Shown: in pieces, positions 56,525 to 64,000 of the stretch
How positions within the stretch are numbered: the stretch's first letter is position 1
Layout: each line of letters starts with the position of its first letter
Source of the DNA: JANMJD01 sp963847945
GTDB lineage: Bacteria > Actinomycetota > Acidimicrobiia > Acidimicrobiales > Ilumatobacteraceae
NCBI GenBank assembly: GCA_963847945.1
Contig: CAWKBX010000001.1
Span: 124,001-188,000 of the forward strand
Length of the DNA stretch: 64,000 nucleotides
Reading direction: 5' to 3'
Notes under the pieces: generated by a model
The model's input: the letters and a program-made list of their open reading frames with translations, nothing else
The model's database searches: none
What the model was told of the DNA's origin: nothing
Translations under genes and position numbers: made by a program

Positions 56525-57517
56525 ATGCGAGCGTTTCTCACTCACAATCCCGAAGATCTCACCGCGTATTACGCCCGGGCACTGCCTGAACTTCGGGGCA
56601 TCGTCGGTGTCGTCGTCAACCCGCTTGATCGGGACCTGACGACCGCTGAACTGATCGACGCGGCCGCCGGGTGCGAGGTGATCATCGCTCACCGCTCGAC
56701 TCCAGGAGAGGCCGCGTTGTTCGTCGCACGGCCGGAACTCCTTGCCTTCCTACGGTGCGCGATCGATATCTCGACGATCGACGTCGCCGCGGCATCGACC
56801 GCCGGTGTGGTAGTCGGCCACGCAGACAAGAGCTTCATCGCCTCGACCGCAGAACTCGCGCTGGCGTTGATGCTCGACGTGGCGCGCCATGTGAGCGAGT
56901 CGACGATCGACTACCGGCGTGGTGGGCAACCTGCGCAGCGGCCGGGGCGGCAACTACGCGGACGAACAGTTGGGATCATCGGGTACGGCGCGATCGGCTC
57001 GTATCTCGCCTCGATGCTGCGAGGCATCGGCATGGACGTGATCGTCTGTGACCCGGTCGCCGACGCCAGTACGGACGGATTTGACCAGGTCACGAGGGGC
57101 GAGCTGCTCGCCCGAGCCGAGTTCGTCGTGCCGCTTGCCCCAGCGACGGCAACGACGGCGAACCTGATCGATGCGTCAGCGTTGGCTGCGATGCAGCCGG
57201 GCGCGATGTTGATCAATGTCTCGCGGGGAGAGCTGCTCGACGAGGAAGCCGTCGCTGCGGCGCTCGACTCGGGCCACCTTGGTGGACTGGCGATGGACGT
57301 GGGGCGGGCCCCCGACCAGCGGCCATCACCGTGGCTTGCCAGCCGGCCCGGCGTCGTCGCTACGCCTCATATGGGTGGGCTCACCCCCGAAAACGCCGAC
57401 GCCCAGGCGCGCAGTTCCGTGGAACAGGTTGCCGCGATGATCGCCGGTCGAATGCCCCCGCGGGTCGTCAACGAGCCTTCGGCGTCTCGCCTGCGATCGT
57501 GGTGGGCCGCACGCTGA
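56525..57517 (+). CDS. D-2-hydroxyacid dehydrogenase family protein
   Basis: A 330-residue NAD-dependent dehydrogenase. The Rossmann motif is 'GRTVGIIGYGAIGSYLASML'. The catalytic Arg lies in 'MLINVSRGELLDEEAV', and a conserved His in 'ATPHMGGLTPE'. The Glu expected between them falls in the 'DVGRAPDQ' region, where the usual Asp-Val-Phe-x-x-E-P is altered, so activity may differ from typical phosphoglycerate or lactate dehydrogenases. Followed 29 bases later by an SDR gene with its own TACCGT box. Confidence 0.85.
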   Translation: MRAFLTHNPEDLTAYYARALPELRGIVGVVVNPLDRDLTTAELIDAAAGCEVIIAHRSTPGEAALFVARPELLAFLRCAIDISTIDVAAASTAGVVVGHADKSFIASTAELALALMLDVARHVSESTIDYRRGGQPAQRPGRQLRGRTVGIIGYGAIGSYLASMLRGIGMDVIVCDPVADASTDGFDQVTRGELLARAEFVVPLAPATATTANLIDASALAAMQPGAMLINVSRGELLDEEAVAAALDSGHLGGLAMDVGRAPDQRPSPWLASRPGVVATPHMGGLTPENADAQARSSVEQVAAMIAGRMPPRVVNEPSASRLRSWWAAR

Positions 57518-57546
57518 ATCGGCCGACGCCCGGTACCGTCGGGCGG

Positions 57547-58320
57547 GTGACCACGAACTACGCCCGTTACCCATCCCTCACCGATCGCACGGTGTTCGTC
57601 ACCGGGGGAGCCGATGGGATCGGCAGCGCAATGGTCGAACAATTCGCCCGCCAGGGCAGCAAAGTCGCCTTCGTCGACAAGAACGCCACCTACGCGGCGG
57701 CGACAATCGAACGTTGTGCGCAGGCGGGGGTCGCCCATCGACCGGTCTTCTACGAGGTCGATCTGCTCGACATTCCGGCGCTGCAAACGGCCTGCGCGGC
57801 GGCAATCGACGAGTTGGGTTCGATCAGCGTGCTGGTCAACAACGCGGCCAGCGACGATCGCCACGACTGGCGGGAGATGACGCCTGAATACTTCGACAAC
57901 CGGATCAACACCAATCTGCGTCACTACTTCTTCGCCATCCAGGCTCTCGCCCCACAGATGATCGACGCCCGGATGGGATCGATCGTCAACATTGGTTCGA
58001 GCAGCTACATGATGCAGGAAGACATGTTCCCCGGCTACACGATGGCCAAGGCTGCCGTCGAGGGCATCACCCGCACGATGGCCCGCACGTTCGGTCCGCA
58101 CGGGGTGCGGGTCAACACCGTGCTGCCCGGCTGGGTGGTGACCGAACGCCAGCTGACCAAGTGGTGGACCCCTGAAGGTGAGGCCGGCACGATGAACGAT
58201 CAGGCAATCAAACGACGAATTCTGCCCGACGAGTTTGCCCAGATGGTCCTGTTTCTTGCCGCCGACGACGGCGCAGCCTGCACCGCCCAGCAATTCCTCG
58301 TCGACGGTGGCCGGTTCTAG
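57547..58320 (+). CDS. Short-chain dehydrogenase/reductase
   Basis: A 257-residue classical SDR: TGGADGIGS cofactor motif, 'VLVNNAASDDRHDW', Ser in 'GSIVNIGSSSY', catalytic YTMAK, and 'VNTVLPGWVVTERQL'. Asp in 'VAFVDKN' favours NAD over NADP. GTG start at 57547 with TACCGT 7 bases upstream; longer frames above it overlap the preceding dehydrogenase. Substrate unknown, perhaps a sugar or hydroxy acid, given its neighbour. Confidence 0.9.
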   Translation: MTTNYARYPSLTDRTVFVTGGADGIGSAMVEQFARQGSKVAFVDKNATYAAATIERCAQAGVAHRPVFYEVDLLDIPALQTACAAAIDELGSISVLVNNAASDDRHDWREMTPEYFDNRINTNLRHYFFAIQALAPQMIDARMGSIVNIGSSSYMMQEDMFPGYTMAKAAVEGITRTMARTFGPHGVRVNTVLPGWVVTERQLTKWWTPEGEAGTMNDQAIKRRILPDEFAQMVLFLAADDGAACTAQQFLVDGGRF

Positions 58321-58433
58321 CCAGCTGATTTCGTGGTCGGCGTTCCGTGCGCTGGGGAGCTCGCCGAGCGACCCAACGCACAACGTCGAGTTCTCATTTG
58401 CGGCCGCGGCGTCGGAACGGCCACGCTGGGGTC

Positions 58434-58952
58434 ATGACCCAAGTGACGCGCCTGCTCGCGGCCAACGCCGGATACGCCGCGGCACGGGCGAACGTAGCTG
58501 ATGCCCGGCCGAGTCGGCAGTTGGCGGTGATCACCTGCATGGACGCCCGCATCGATGTGTTCGCCGTGCTCGGACTGCATCTCGGCGAGGCGCACGTCAT
58601 CCGCAACGCCGGTGGTCGAGTGACCGACGATGTGTTGCGCAGCCTGGCGTTGTCGACCCATGTCCTGGGTGTCGACACCGTCGTGGTGATGCAGCACACC
58701 CAATGCGGGCTTGCCGGCGTGACTGATGAGGACCTGAAGCTCCGCACGGGTGCCGACCTGGGGTTTTTCCCGATCGACGACCATGCCGCAGCGTTGCGCG
58801 AAGACATCGAGACCTTGGCGGGGACCCCCTACCTGAAGAAGCTGAAGACGATCGGCGGCTTCGTCTACGACGTCGAAACCGGCCTGATCGACGATTTCAT
58901 CCGGTGGAAGGCTCCGCGTCCGCCGAAGCCCCCCGCCCACGGGCAAGGCTGA
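58434..58952 (+). CDS. Beta-class carbonic anhydrase
   Basis: A 172-residue zinc enzyme that interconverts carbon dioxide and bicarbonate. Zinc ligands are Cys in 'VITCMDARID' (C-x-D-x-R with the Asp-Arg dyad) and the H-x2-C of MQHTQCGLAG. 'HVIRNAGGRVTDDVLRSL' is the third signature. Rather short but complete. The last 56 bases overlap the end of the SnoaL-like gene on the other strand. Confidence 0.92.
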   Translation: MTQVTRLLAANAGYAAARANVADARPSRQLAVITCMDARIDVFAVLGLHLGEAHVIRNAGGRVTDDVLRSLALSTHVLGVDTVVVMQHTQCGLAGVTDEDLKLRTGADLGFFPIDDHAAALREDIETLAGTPYLKKLKTIGGFVYDVETGLIDDFIRWKAPRPPKPPAHGQG

Positions 58953-59427
58953 ATACGCCGGGGTTGCCGGTGGTGTAGCGGACGTCGAGCCGGCAGCGGG
59001 CGATGCGCCATTGCCGGTCGGGGCACCGCTGGTAGGTATTGGTGTAGTGGCCACCGAGAATGCACCACGAGACCTCGTCGGCCCGTCCGAACGTCGTCAT
59101 CGATGCGGTCGAGAACCAATGTTGGGCGATCAACTCGTTGACGCCGATGGCTTCATCGTCGCTGATGAAGGTGATCACGTGATTCGACATCATGTGCTGC
59201 GTCGCATCGAAGTTGCCATTGGTCCCAGCCACGTTGGCGGCCCATGTCGCTGGCCCGATCAGCGTTGGTGGACGCTGGTTCCACGACGAGAAGTCGAACT
59301 CGCACGGGTCGGTGAAACAATCGGCGTAGAGCGCCCAGTCGCGACGGTCGACCCCAGTGGCGTAGGCAAACGAGCGTTGGATGATCGCATCCCCGTCGGC
59401 GCGGTTTCCAGCGTTCGAAGTGGTCAC
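58897..59427 (-). CDS. SnoaL-like (NTF2-fold) protein
   Basis: A 176-residue NTF2-like protein: 'AIIQRSFAYATGVDRRDWALYADCFTDPCEFDF', 'TQHMMSNHVITFISDDEA' and 'GGHYTNTYQRCPDRQWRIARCRLDVRYTTG'. The layout fits small ring-hydroxylating or dehydratase-like enzymes and polyketide cyclases. The GTG start overlaps the stop of the carboxylesterase gene (GTGA), so they act together, perhaps on the same substrate. Confidence 0.85.
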   Translation of the reverse strand: MTTSNAGNRADGDAIIQRSFAYATGVDRRDWALYADCFTDPCEFDFSSWNQRPPTLIGPATWAANVAGTNGNFDATQHMMSNHVITFISDDEAIGVNELIAQHWFSTASMTTFGRADEVSWCILGGHYTNTYQRCPDRQWRIARCRLDVRYTTGNPGVFSLARGRGASADAEPSTG

Positions 59428-60839
59428 TGGAGGGCCTCCCAGAGTTGGCGAAGTTCGGGTTCCGGATCGTCGATCGGGGCCGAGGCTGCCCCGAATCGCA
59501 TCGTGGTTCGAGCGTCGGGAGAGTAGGGCGCCCACCCCGGGTCGCCGGTGTGAGCAAAGGCGAGGATCGAGCTGCTGAAGGCGTCGGCGGCCTCGACCTG
59601 GCCGGGGCTGTCGCCGAGGAACATGGCCACGCCCGGCTTGTCGAGGTTGTGGAAGGCAAACGGAATGTCGATGCCATGACACGACCCGAGCACCCCGCCG
59701 AACGCCGCCGACGGCTGGGTGAACCAGTAACTCCACACGTCGGTCCCGTGGGCGCCTTTCGCCTGGGCCGTGCGGCGAGCGGGCACCCGGAACGTTTCGT
59801 CGGTTTGCATCGCCGACATCAAGGCCCCGTTCGACGCGCCTGGTCGGGCGATTCGGTAGGCATCGAGCACGACCGGAGCGGCCTCACCGAACCGGGCGGC
59901 GAATGCCTGCTGCAGACCACTGTCGTCGATGCCGCTGACGGCGGGGTTGAAGGCATTGAACAGGTTCATCTCGTCGCGGGTCGTACCGATGACCAGGGGA
60001 ACCCCACTTGTCGCGGCCAGCTTGGCGATCGTGTCGTCGTGCAGGTGACCGTCGACGGCGGGGGAGAAGGCGGTGAGACCGACGGTCGGGCGGCTGAAGA
60101 CCTCGATCTGGGCGGCGACCAGCGACTCGATCGGCAGCGAGCGCAGGCCGTCGTGATCGGCGACCCCGGCGGCGGCGAGCAATTCGGCTTCCGCGTCGGC
60201 GGCCCGCGCCGCGGACCGCAGCTGGGTGATCGACGGGCTCATCGCCCACGCCCGTTGGAATCTCGTCGAGGCGTCTGGCGTGGCCATCAGGGCGACGAGA
60301 CTCGACCCGCCGGCCGACTCTCCGAAGACGGTGACCCTGTCGGCATCGCCGCCGAAGCCGGCGATGTGGCGCTGCACCCAATCGAGCGCGGCGAGCTGGT
60401 CGTGGGTTCCGAGGTTGAGCGCGCCGAGATAGCCGAACACGCCGAGCCGGTAGTTGATCGTGACCACGACAACGTCGCCGCGACTGGCGAGCGCCGTGCC
60501 GTCGTACCACGGCATCGCCCCGGTTCCGGTCATGAACGCCCCGCCGTGGATCCAGAGCAGCACCGGTCGACGCCGGTCGTCGGGGGCCGGCGTCCAGACG
60601 TTGAGCATCAGGCAGTCCTCGGTCATCGGAATGTCGCCGGCTCCCATCGCCTGCTCCAACATGCCGAGTACCTGGGGACACTGGTTTCCGGGCTGGGTGG
60701 CGTCGACGATTGGCGGCGGGTCGACGACGACCGGCCGCTCGAATCGTTCCGCCGTCGCATAACGGATGCCGGTGAAAACGGCGACACCGTCGCGTTCGAC
60801 GCCGACAAAGGTGGTGGTATGCGAAACGGCCCGTGTCAT
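59424..60839 (-). CDS. Type B carboxylesterase
   Basis: A 471-residue alpha/beta-hydrolase of the carboxylesterase/cholinesterase family. 'EDCLMLNVWTP' is the family signature, and the oxyanion hole is 'LLWIHGGAFMTGTG'. The nucleophile is in 'TVFGESAGGSSLVAL', Asp/Glu lies in 'TTRDEMNLFNAF', and His in 'LGSCHGIDIPFAF'. No signal peptide. TACGGT lies 8 bases before the ATG at 60839; a GTG three bases earlier is possible. Confidence 0.92.
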   Translation of the reverse strand: MTRAVSHTTTFVGVERDGVAVFTGIRYATAERFERPVVVDPPPIVDATQPGNQCPQVLGMLEQAMGAGDIPMTEDCLMLNVWTPAPDDRRRPVLLWIHGGAFMTGTGAMPWYDGTALASRGDVVVVTINYRLGVFGYLGALNLGTHDQLAALDWVQRHIAGFGGDADRVTVFGESAGGSSLVALMATPDASTRFQRAWAMSPSITQLRSAARAADAEAELLAAAGVADHDGLRSLPIESLVAAQIEVFSRPTVGLTAFSPAVDGHLHDDTIAKLAATSGVPLVIGTTRDEMNLFNAFNPAVSGIDDSGLQQAFAARFGEAAPVVLDAYRIARPGASNGALMSAMQTDETFRVPARRTAQAKGAHGTDVWSYWFTQPSAAFGGVLGSCHGIDIPFAFHNLDKPGVAMFLGDSPGQVEAADAFSSSILAFAHTGDPGWAPYSPDARTTMRFGAASAPIDDPEPELRQLWEALQ

Positions 60840-60906
60840 CACGCCTGACCGTATCGGGCGGTCGGCCCCGGTTGCTGGTCATGACGTGCCGATAGCCTCG
60901 AATGTC

Positions 60907-61585
60907 GTGCTGCAGCGCGAGATCCCGAAGTCGACGATCCTCAACCGGTTGCGCGGCCGGGCGAAGCGGGTCGCGGGTGAACTGGTTCGCAAAGGCTGGG
61001 ATCATGCCGTTGAACTGGGCGCGATCGGGCCGGGTGATGCCCGGGGCCGGCGGTTCGGCAAGTTCGGCATGAACAGTGTGATCTGCTTTCCGGCGAACAC
61101 CTTGTTCAACGAGGAGTACATCCACATCGGCGAGGGCACGATGTTCGGTCCGCAGATCACGCTGTCGGCCGGCATGGTGCCGGGCCAGGAATGCCTCACC
61201 AACCCGGTCGTGAAGATCGGCGACCGGTGCCTGATCGGGAAGGGATCGGGCATCGTCGGCCACCTGTCGATCGACGATCGGCAACGACGTGTGGACCGGC
61301 CACCACGTGTACATCACCGACCAGAACCACGGCTATGAAGATCTCGCCGAGCCGATCTCCCGCCAGGCGATGCCCGAGCGACCCGTGTCGATCGGCGACG
61401 GATCCTGGCTCGGCCACGGCACCGTCGTACTCCCCGGCGCGCAGATCGGCCGTCACGTCGTCGTCGGCGCGAACTCCGTGGTCACCGGGGTATTGCCCGA
61501 CAACTGTGTCGCCGTTGGCTCACCCGCCAAGGTCATCCGCTACCACGACGGCGACGTCTGGCGAGCGGCAAAACTGCTCAGCTGA
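60907..61585 (+). CDS. Hexapeptide-repeat acyltransferase, one indel
   Basis: About 225 residues. A basic N-terminal part is followed by left-handed beta-helix repeats: 'VICFPANTLFNEEYIHIGEGTMFGPQ', 'VVKIGDRCLIGKGSGIVGHLSI', and after one frame change near 61275 'GHHVYITDQNHGYEDLAEP', 'PERPVSIGDGSWLGHGTVVLPGAQIGRHVVVGANSVVTG' and 'AVGSPAKVIRYH'. It transfers an acyl group, typically acetyl, to a sugar or similar acceptor. GTG start with TAGCCT (60893-60898) 8 bases before it. It converges on the ABC exporter operon, overlapping its stop by 8 bases. Confidence 0.87.
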
Positions 61586-63261
61586 GCGTGATGACCTGGT
61601 CGGCTCGGGCAAGGGCGACTGGGCGGTTCGAGGCGGCGAGGACGGTGTAGCCGGCAGCTGCCAGCCGATCCCACAGCAGCCGCTCGGTCTCGACATCGAG
61701 GGCGCTCGTCAGATCGTCGAGGACCAGCAACTCGGGTCGGTGGGCGAGCGCCCGAGCCCCGGCGGCGCGTTGCGCCTGGCCGCCGCTCAGCCGAACGCCG
61801 CGGGCTCCGACCATCGTCGTCAAGTCCGTCAGGCAGATCGGCGACGTCGTCCTCGAAGCGGCCAGACCGGATCGCATCTCGCAACGACCTCGTCGGCGAC
61901 GGCATGGCCGAGCCGGAGGTTGTCGGCCAGCGATTCGGCGAACAGGCGGGGCACCTGGGCGACGTAGGCGCAATGGGGCGGCACGAAGAACGCGGCTCGG
62001 TCGGGCGATGATCGAACCGTTCCACCGACCTCAGCCGGAGTCGATTTCGAGCAGCCCGATGACGCCGCGGAACAGCGACGTCTTGCCCGATGCCGACCGG
62101 CCCGCTGACGACGGTCAGCGTGCCCCGCTGGATATCGAGGTCGATGCTGGACAACCCGCGGGCGGCGACCGTGAGACCGCGCACCTCGAGTCGTCTCCAG
62201 CGGTTGACGAGCGCGAGTACCACCGGAGCGACCACGGCGGACCGCCGAGACCGGCAGGGCGAGCTGGCCGACGAGCGGATCGGGCTGCGGCGAGGCTCGG
62301 GGCAGCGCACAGTGCGTCGAGCCGGTCGGCGGATACCTCGAAGCGCCGCCGTCCCGCGATCAGTCCACCGATCCGCATCGGCAACCACACCAGTCCCAGC
62401 AGGTAGGCCGCGAACTGGGTGATCTCGCCGGCCGTCAGGCGTCCTCGGGCGGCGACGACCAGCGCGAGGCCGACGAAGACATCGGCCATCGTCGAGTTGA
62501 TCGTCCACTGCACTTCGTTCCACACATGATCGCCGACGGCGGCCTTGGCCCGACTGGCATTGAGCTCGTCGAGCCGTCGGAGCACGCCGGGCTGGGCGCC
62601 AGCGACCTTGACGGTCAGCGACGCCTCGAACGCCGAGGCGAGGAAGTCGCTGACCGCACTGGCCGCATCTCTCAAACGTTGGCGGAATCGGCGGGCGAGG
62701 CTGGCGATCAGGCCATTTCCCCAGCCCACGAGCAACAGCGGGGCGATCCCGACGAGCGCCCCGAGCGGATCGATCCGCACCAGGAACCACGCCGCGATGA
62801 TGCCGTAGATCGAGCGCGCCGACCAGATCGACCCAGTTGTCGAGGAGGAACATCGTGTCGAACGGGTCGTCACGGAGCCGCACGAGAACATCGCCGACCG
62901 GGACGTTGCGGGGCGCGGCGATGCCACCCCCGCTGGCCAGCTGCGCCCGCACGACGTTGGCGCGCATCAGCGCCTTCGACGATTCGGCGCCCTGGACGTA
63001 GACCCAATGGGCCGCGGCGAGACCCCAGATCATCGCCGCCTCGGCGATCGCCAGGGCGGCGATCAACACCCACAACCGGGTGGTCGGCCCGCCGGACTTC
63101 TCCAGCGAGTTGAAGATCTGCCCGATCAGCCAGCCGGGGACGATCGGTGAGACGAAGTAGATGATCCATCCCGCCGTTCCGGTCCAGTACCAGCGGCCGC
63201 GGAAGTTCGCCGCCCGCCACATCCGCCGCTCCCCGTGCAGCCTGCTGATCGTGTCGCTCAC
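61578..63261 (-). CDS. ABC exporter half-transporter (membrane plus ATPase), several indels
   Basis: About 560 residues in several frames. The N-terminal part is an exporter membrane domain (about 60-330; 'WIIYFVSPIVPGWLIGQIFNSLEK', 'LRFRQRLRDAASAVSDFLASAFEASLTVKVAGAQPG', 'ITQFAAYLLGLVWLPMRIGGLI'). The ATPase part has a Walker A interrupted by an indel near 62080. It then has 'VRLSGGQAQRAAGARALAHRPELLVLDDLTSALD' (signature and Walker B) and 'YTVLAASNRP' in place of the usual His-switch AHR. That change suggests a degenerate site in a two-subunit exporter. GTG start overlapping the stop of the upstream subunit gene. Confidence 0.85.
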
Positions 63262-64000
63262 TGGAGTTCCTCGGCGTCGTCGCCGATCGCCCGGAGCTTG
63301 GCATAGCGGCTCGTCGGGTCGGCGGCCAGCGTGACCCGGGGCCCGAACTCGACCAGATCGCCATCGGCCAACACGGCGATGTCGTCGCAGACATCGAGGG
63401 TTTCCAACCGGTGGGCGATGATCACGCCGGTGCGGCCGCGACGAACGTCGCCAACGCCGCCGAGATGGCGGCCTGCGTCGCCGGGTCGACACGCGAGGTG
63501 GCCTCGTCGAGGACGACGACGTCGGGGCGACGCAACAGGGCCCGGGCAATCGCCAACAGCTGTGCTTCACCCGCCGACAGCCCGGTGCGGTCGGCGTCGT
63601 CCGATCGGCCGTCGGTCGACAGTCGGGTGTCGAGTCCGTTGGCCAGACCATCGAGCCACCGGCCGAGCCCCGCGTCGCGTAATGCCTGCTCGACTTCAAG
63701 ATCGGGCACGTCGTCGAACATCGCCACGTTGTCGCGGACGCTGCCCGGGAAGAGCTGGACGTCTTGGGGGATGGCCCCGACCCGGCGCCGGAACTCGACG
63801 TCATCGAGACCCGCCACGCTCGTTCCGCCGAGGAGTACGGCCCCCGATGTCGGGGTGACCAGCCGCAGCAACAGCCGAGCAACCGTGGTCTTGCCCGAGC
63901 CTGAGCGGCCGACCAGCCCGACCACCCGCCCTGCCTCGAGTTGCAGACAGAGGCCGCCGAGGGCGGTTTCCCCGTCGAGAGCATCGTCGTAGACCAGACC
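63258..64000 (-). CDS. ABC exporter subunit, ATPase part; cut by the right window edge
   Basis: The last 245 or so residues of an ABC exporter half, whose membrane part lies right of the window. It has Walker A 'GLVGRSGSGKTTVARLLLRL', Q-loop 'VGAIPQDVQLFPGSV', a signature LSAGEAQLLAIARALL (LSxGE instead of LSGGQ), Walker B 'DVVVLDEATSRVDP' and, after an indel near 63430, the switch 'IIAHRLETLD'. It pairs with the downstream gene (GTGA overlap), giving a heterodimeric exporter. Confidence 0.87.

Noticed and set aside
59445..60848. 467-codon plus-strand frame over the carboxylesterase
   Set aside because: Antisense shadow of a gene with complete catalytic motifs on the minus strand.

Overview
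The window is a high-GC (about 65-68 %) bacterial chromosome segment, most likely from a deep-branching actinobacterium of the Acidimicrobiia type. The evidence is the actinobacterial gene order gcvH - FHA protein - MerR regulator - DUF151 nuclease - MerR regulator (the same order as Rv1826-Rv1830 in Mycobacterium tuberculosis), a mycothiol-dependent-isomerase-like gene, a DivIVA-like coiled-coil protein, a SARP/BTAD regulator, and many start codons that lie 6-9 bases after a TANNNT -10 box, i.e. leaderless transcripts. The family-level assignment is an inference. The sequence carries many single-base indels that break otherwise intact conserved genes (der, pgsA-like, gcvH, gcvP, argG, prfC, ABC exporter). 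They look like long-read consensus errors rather than true decay, so those genes are given over their full span with the break described.

Layout. 1-6.1 kb: DUF512 protein (cut by the left edge), der, a small zinc-ribbon protein and a large secreted sugar-dehydrogenase-like protein. 6.2-7.3 kb: tRNA-Pro(GGG) with terminator, then a two-gene nucleotidyltransferase cassette. 7.3-10.4 kb: SRAP/HMCES protein facing an SDR-HIT-aldo/keto reductase operon. 10.4-19.6 kb: phosphatidyltransferase, then the glycine-cleavage and central-regulator cluster. gcvP lies on the opposite strand behind a tandem glycine riboswitch, and a phasin/HBHA-like protein sits between gcvT and gcvP. 19.7-28.3 kb: M23 peptidase, DivIVA-like protein, TauE-like exporter, LLM oxidoreductase, a PLP lyase/decarboxylase, a DUF3445 haem protein, a methyltransferase and a hipBA-type module. 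28.4-34.5 kb: a three-domain kinase/M23/aminotransferase protein, a DUF2207 membrane protein and a cupin. 34.5-35.4 kb is gene-poor.

35.4-51.2 kb is the most unusual part. After a hydrolase/mycothiol-enzyme pair and a divergent SARP-hydrolase fusion comes a pair of divergent operons. The leftward one encodes a SpoIIE-type phosphatase with membrane helices, a soluble-adenylyl-cyclase-like protein (C1-C2-AAA-TPR), an RsbW-type kinase, a STAS antagonist and an epimerase. The rightward one encodes a large HD-domain protein with a degenerate cyclic-nucleotide-binding-like tail, an ATP/ADP-translocase-like carrier fused to HEAT repeats and a cyclic-nucleotide-binding domain, and a small HD phosphohydrolase. 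Together they suggest that cyclic-nucleotide synthesis, partner switching and a cyclic-nucleotide-gated carrier work as one circuit.

51.2-64 kb: CMD-family protein, argG and a divergent FKBP, prfC, a secreted RTX-like protein, a D-2-hydroxyacid dehydrogenase, an SDR, a beta-carbonic anhydrase, a SnoaL-like protein with a carboxylesterase, a hexapeptide acyltransferase, and two ABC exporter subunits, the last cut by the right edge.
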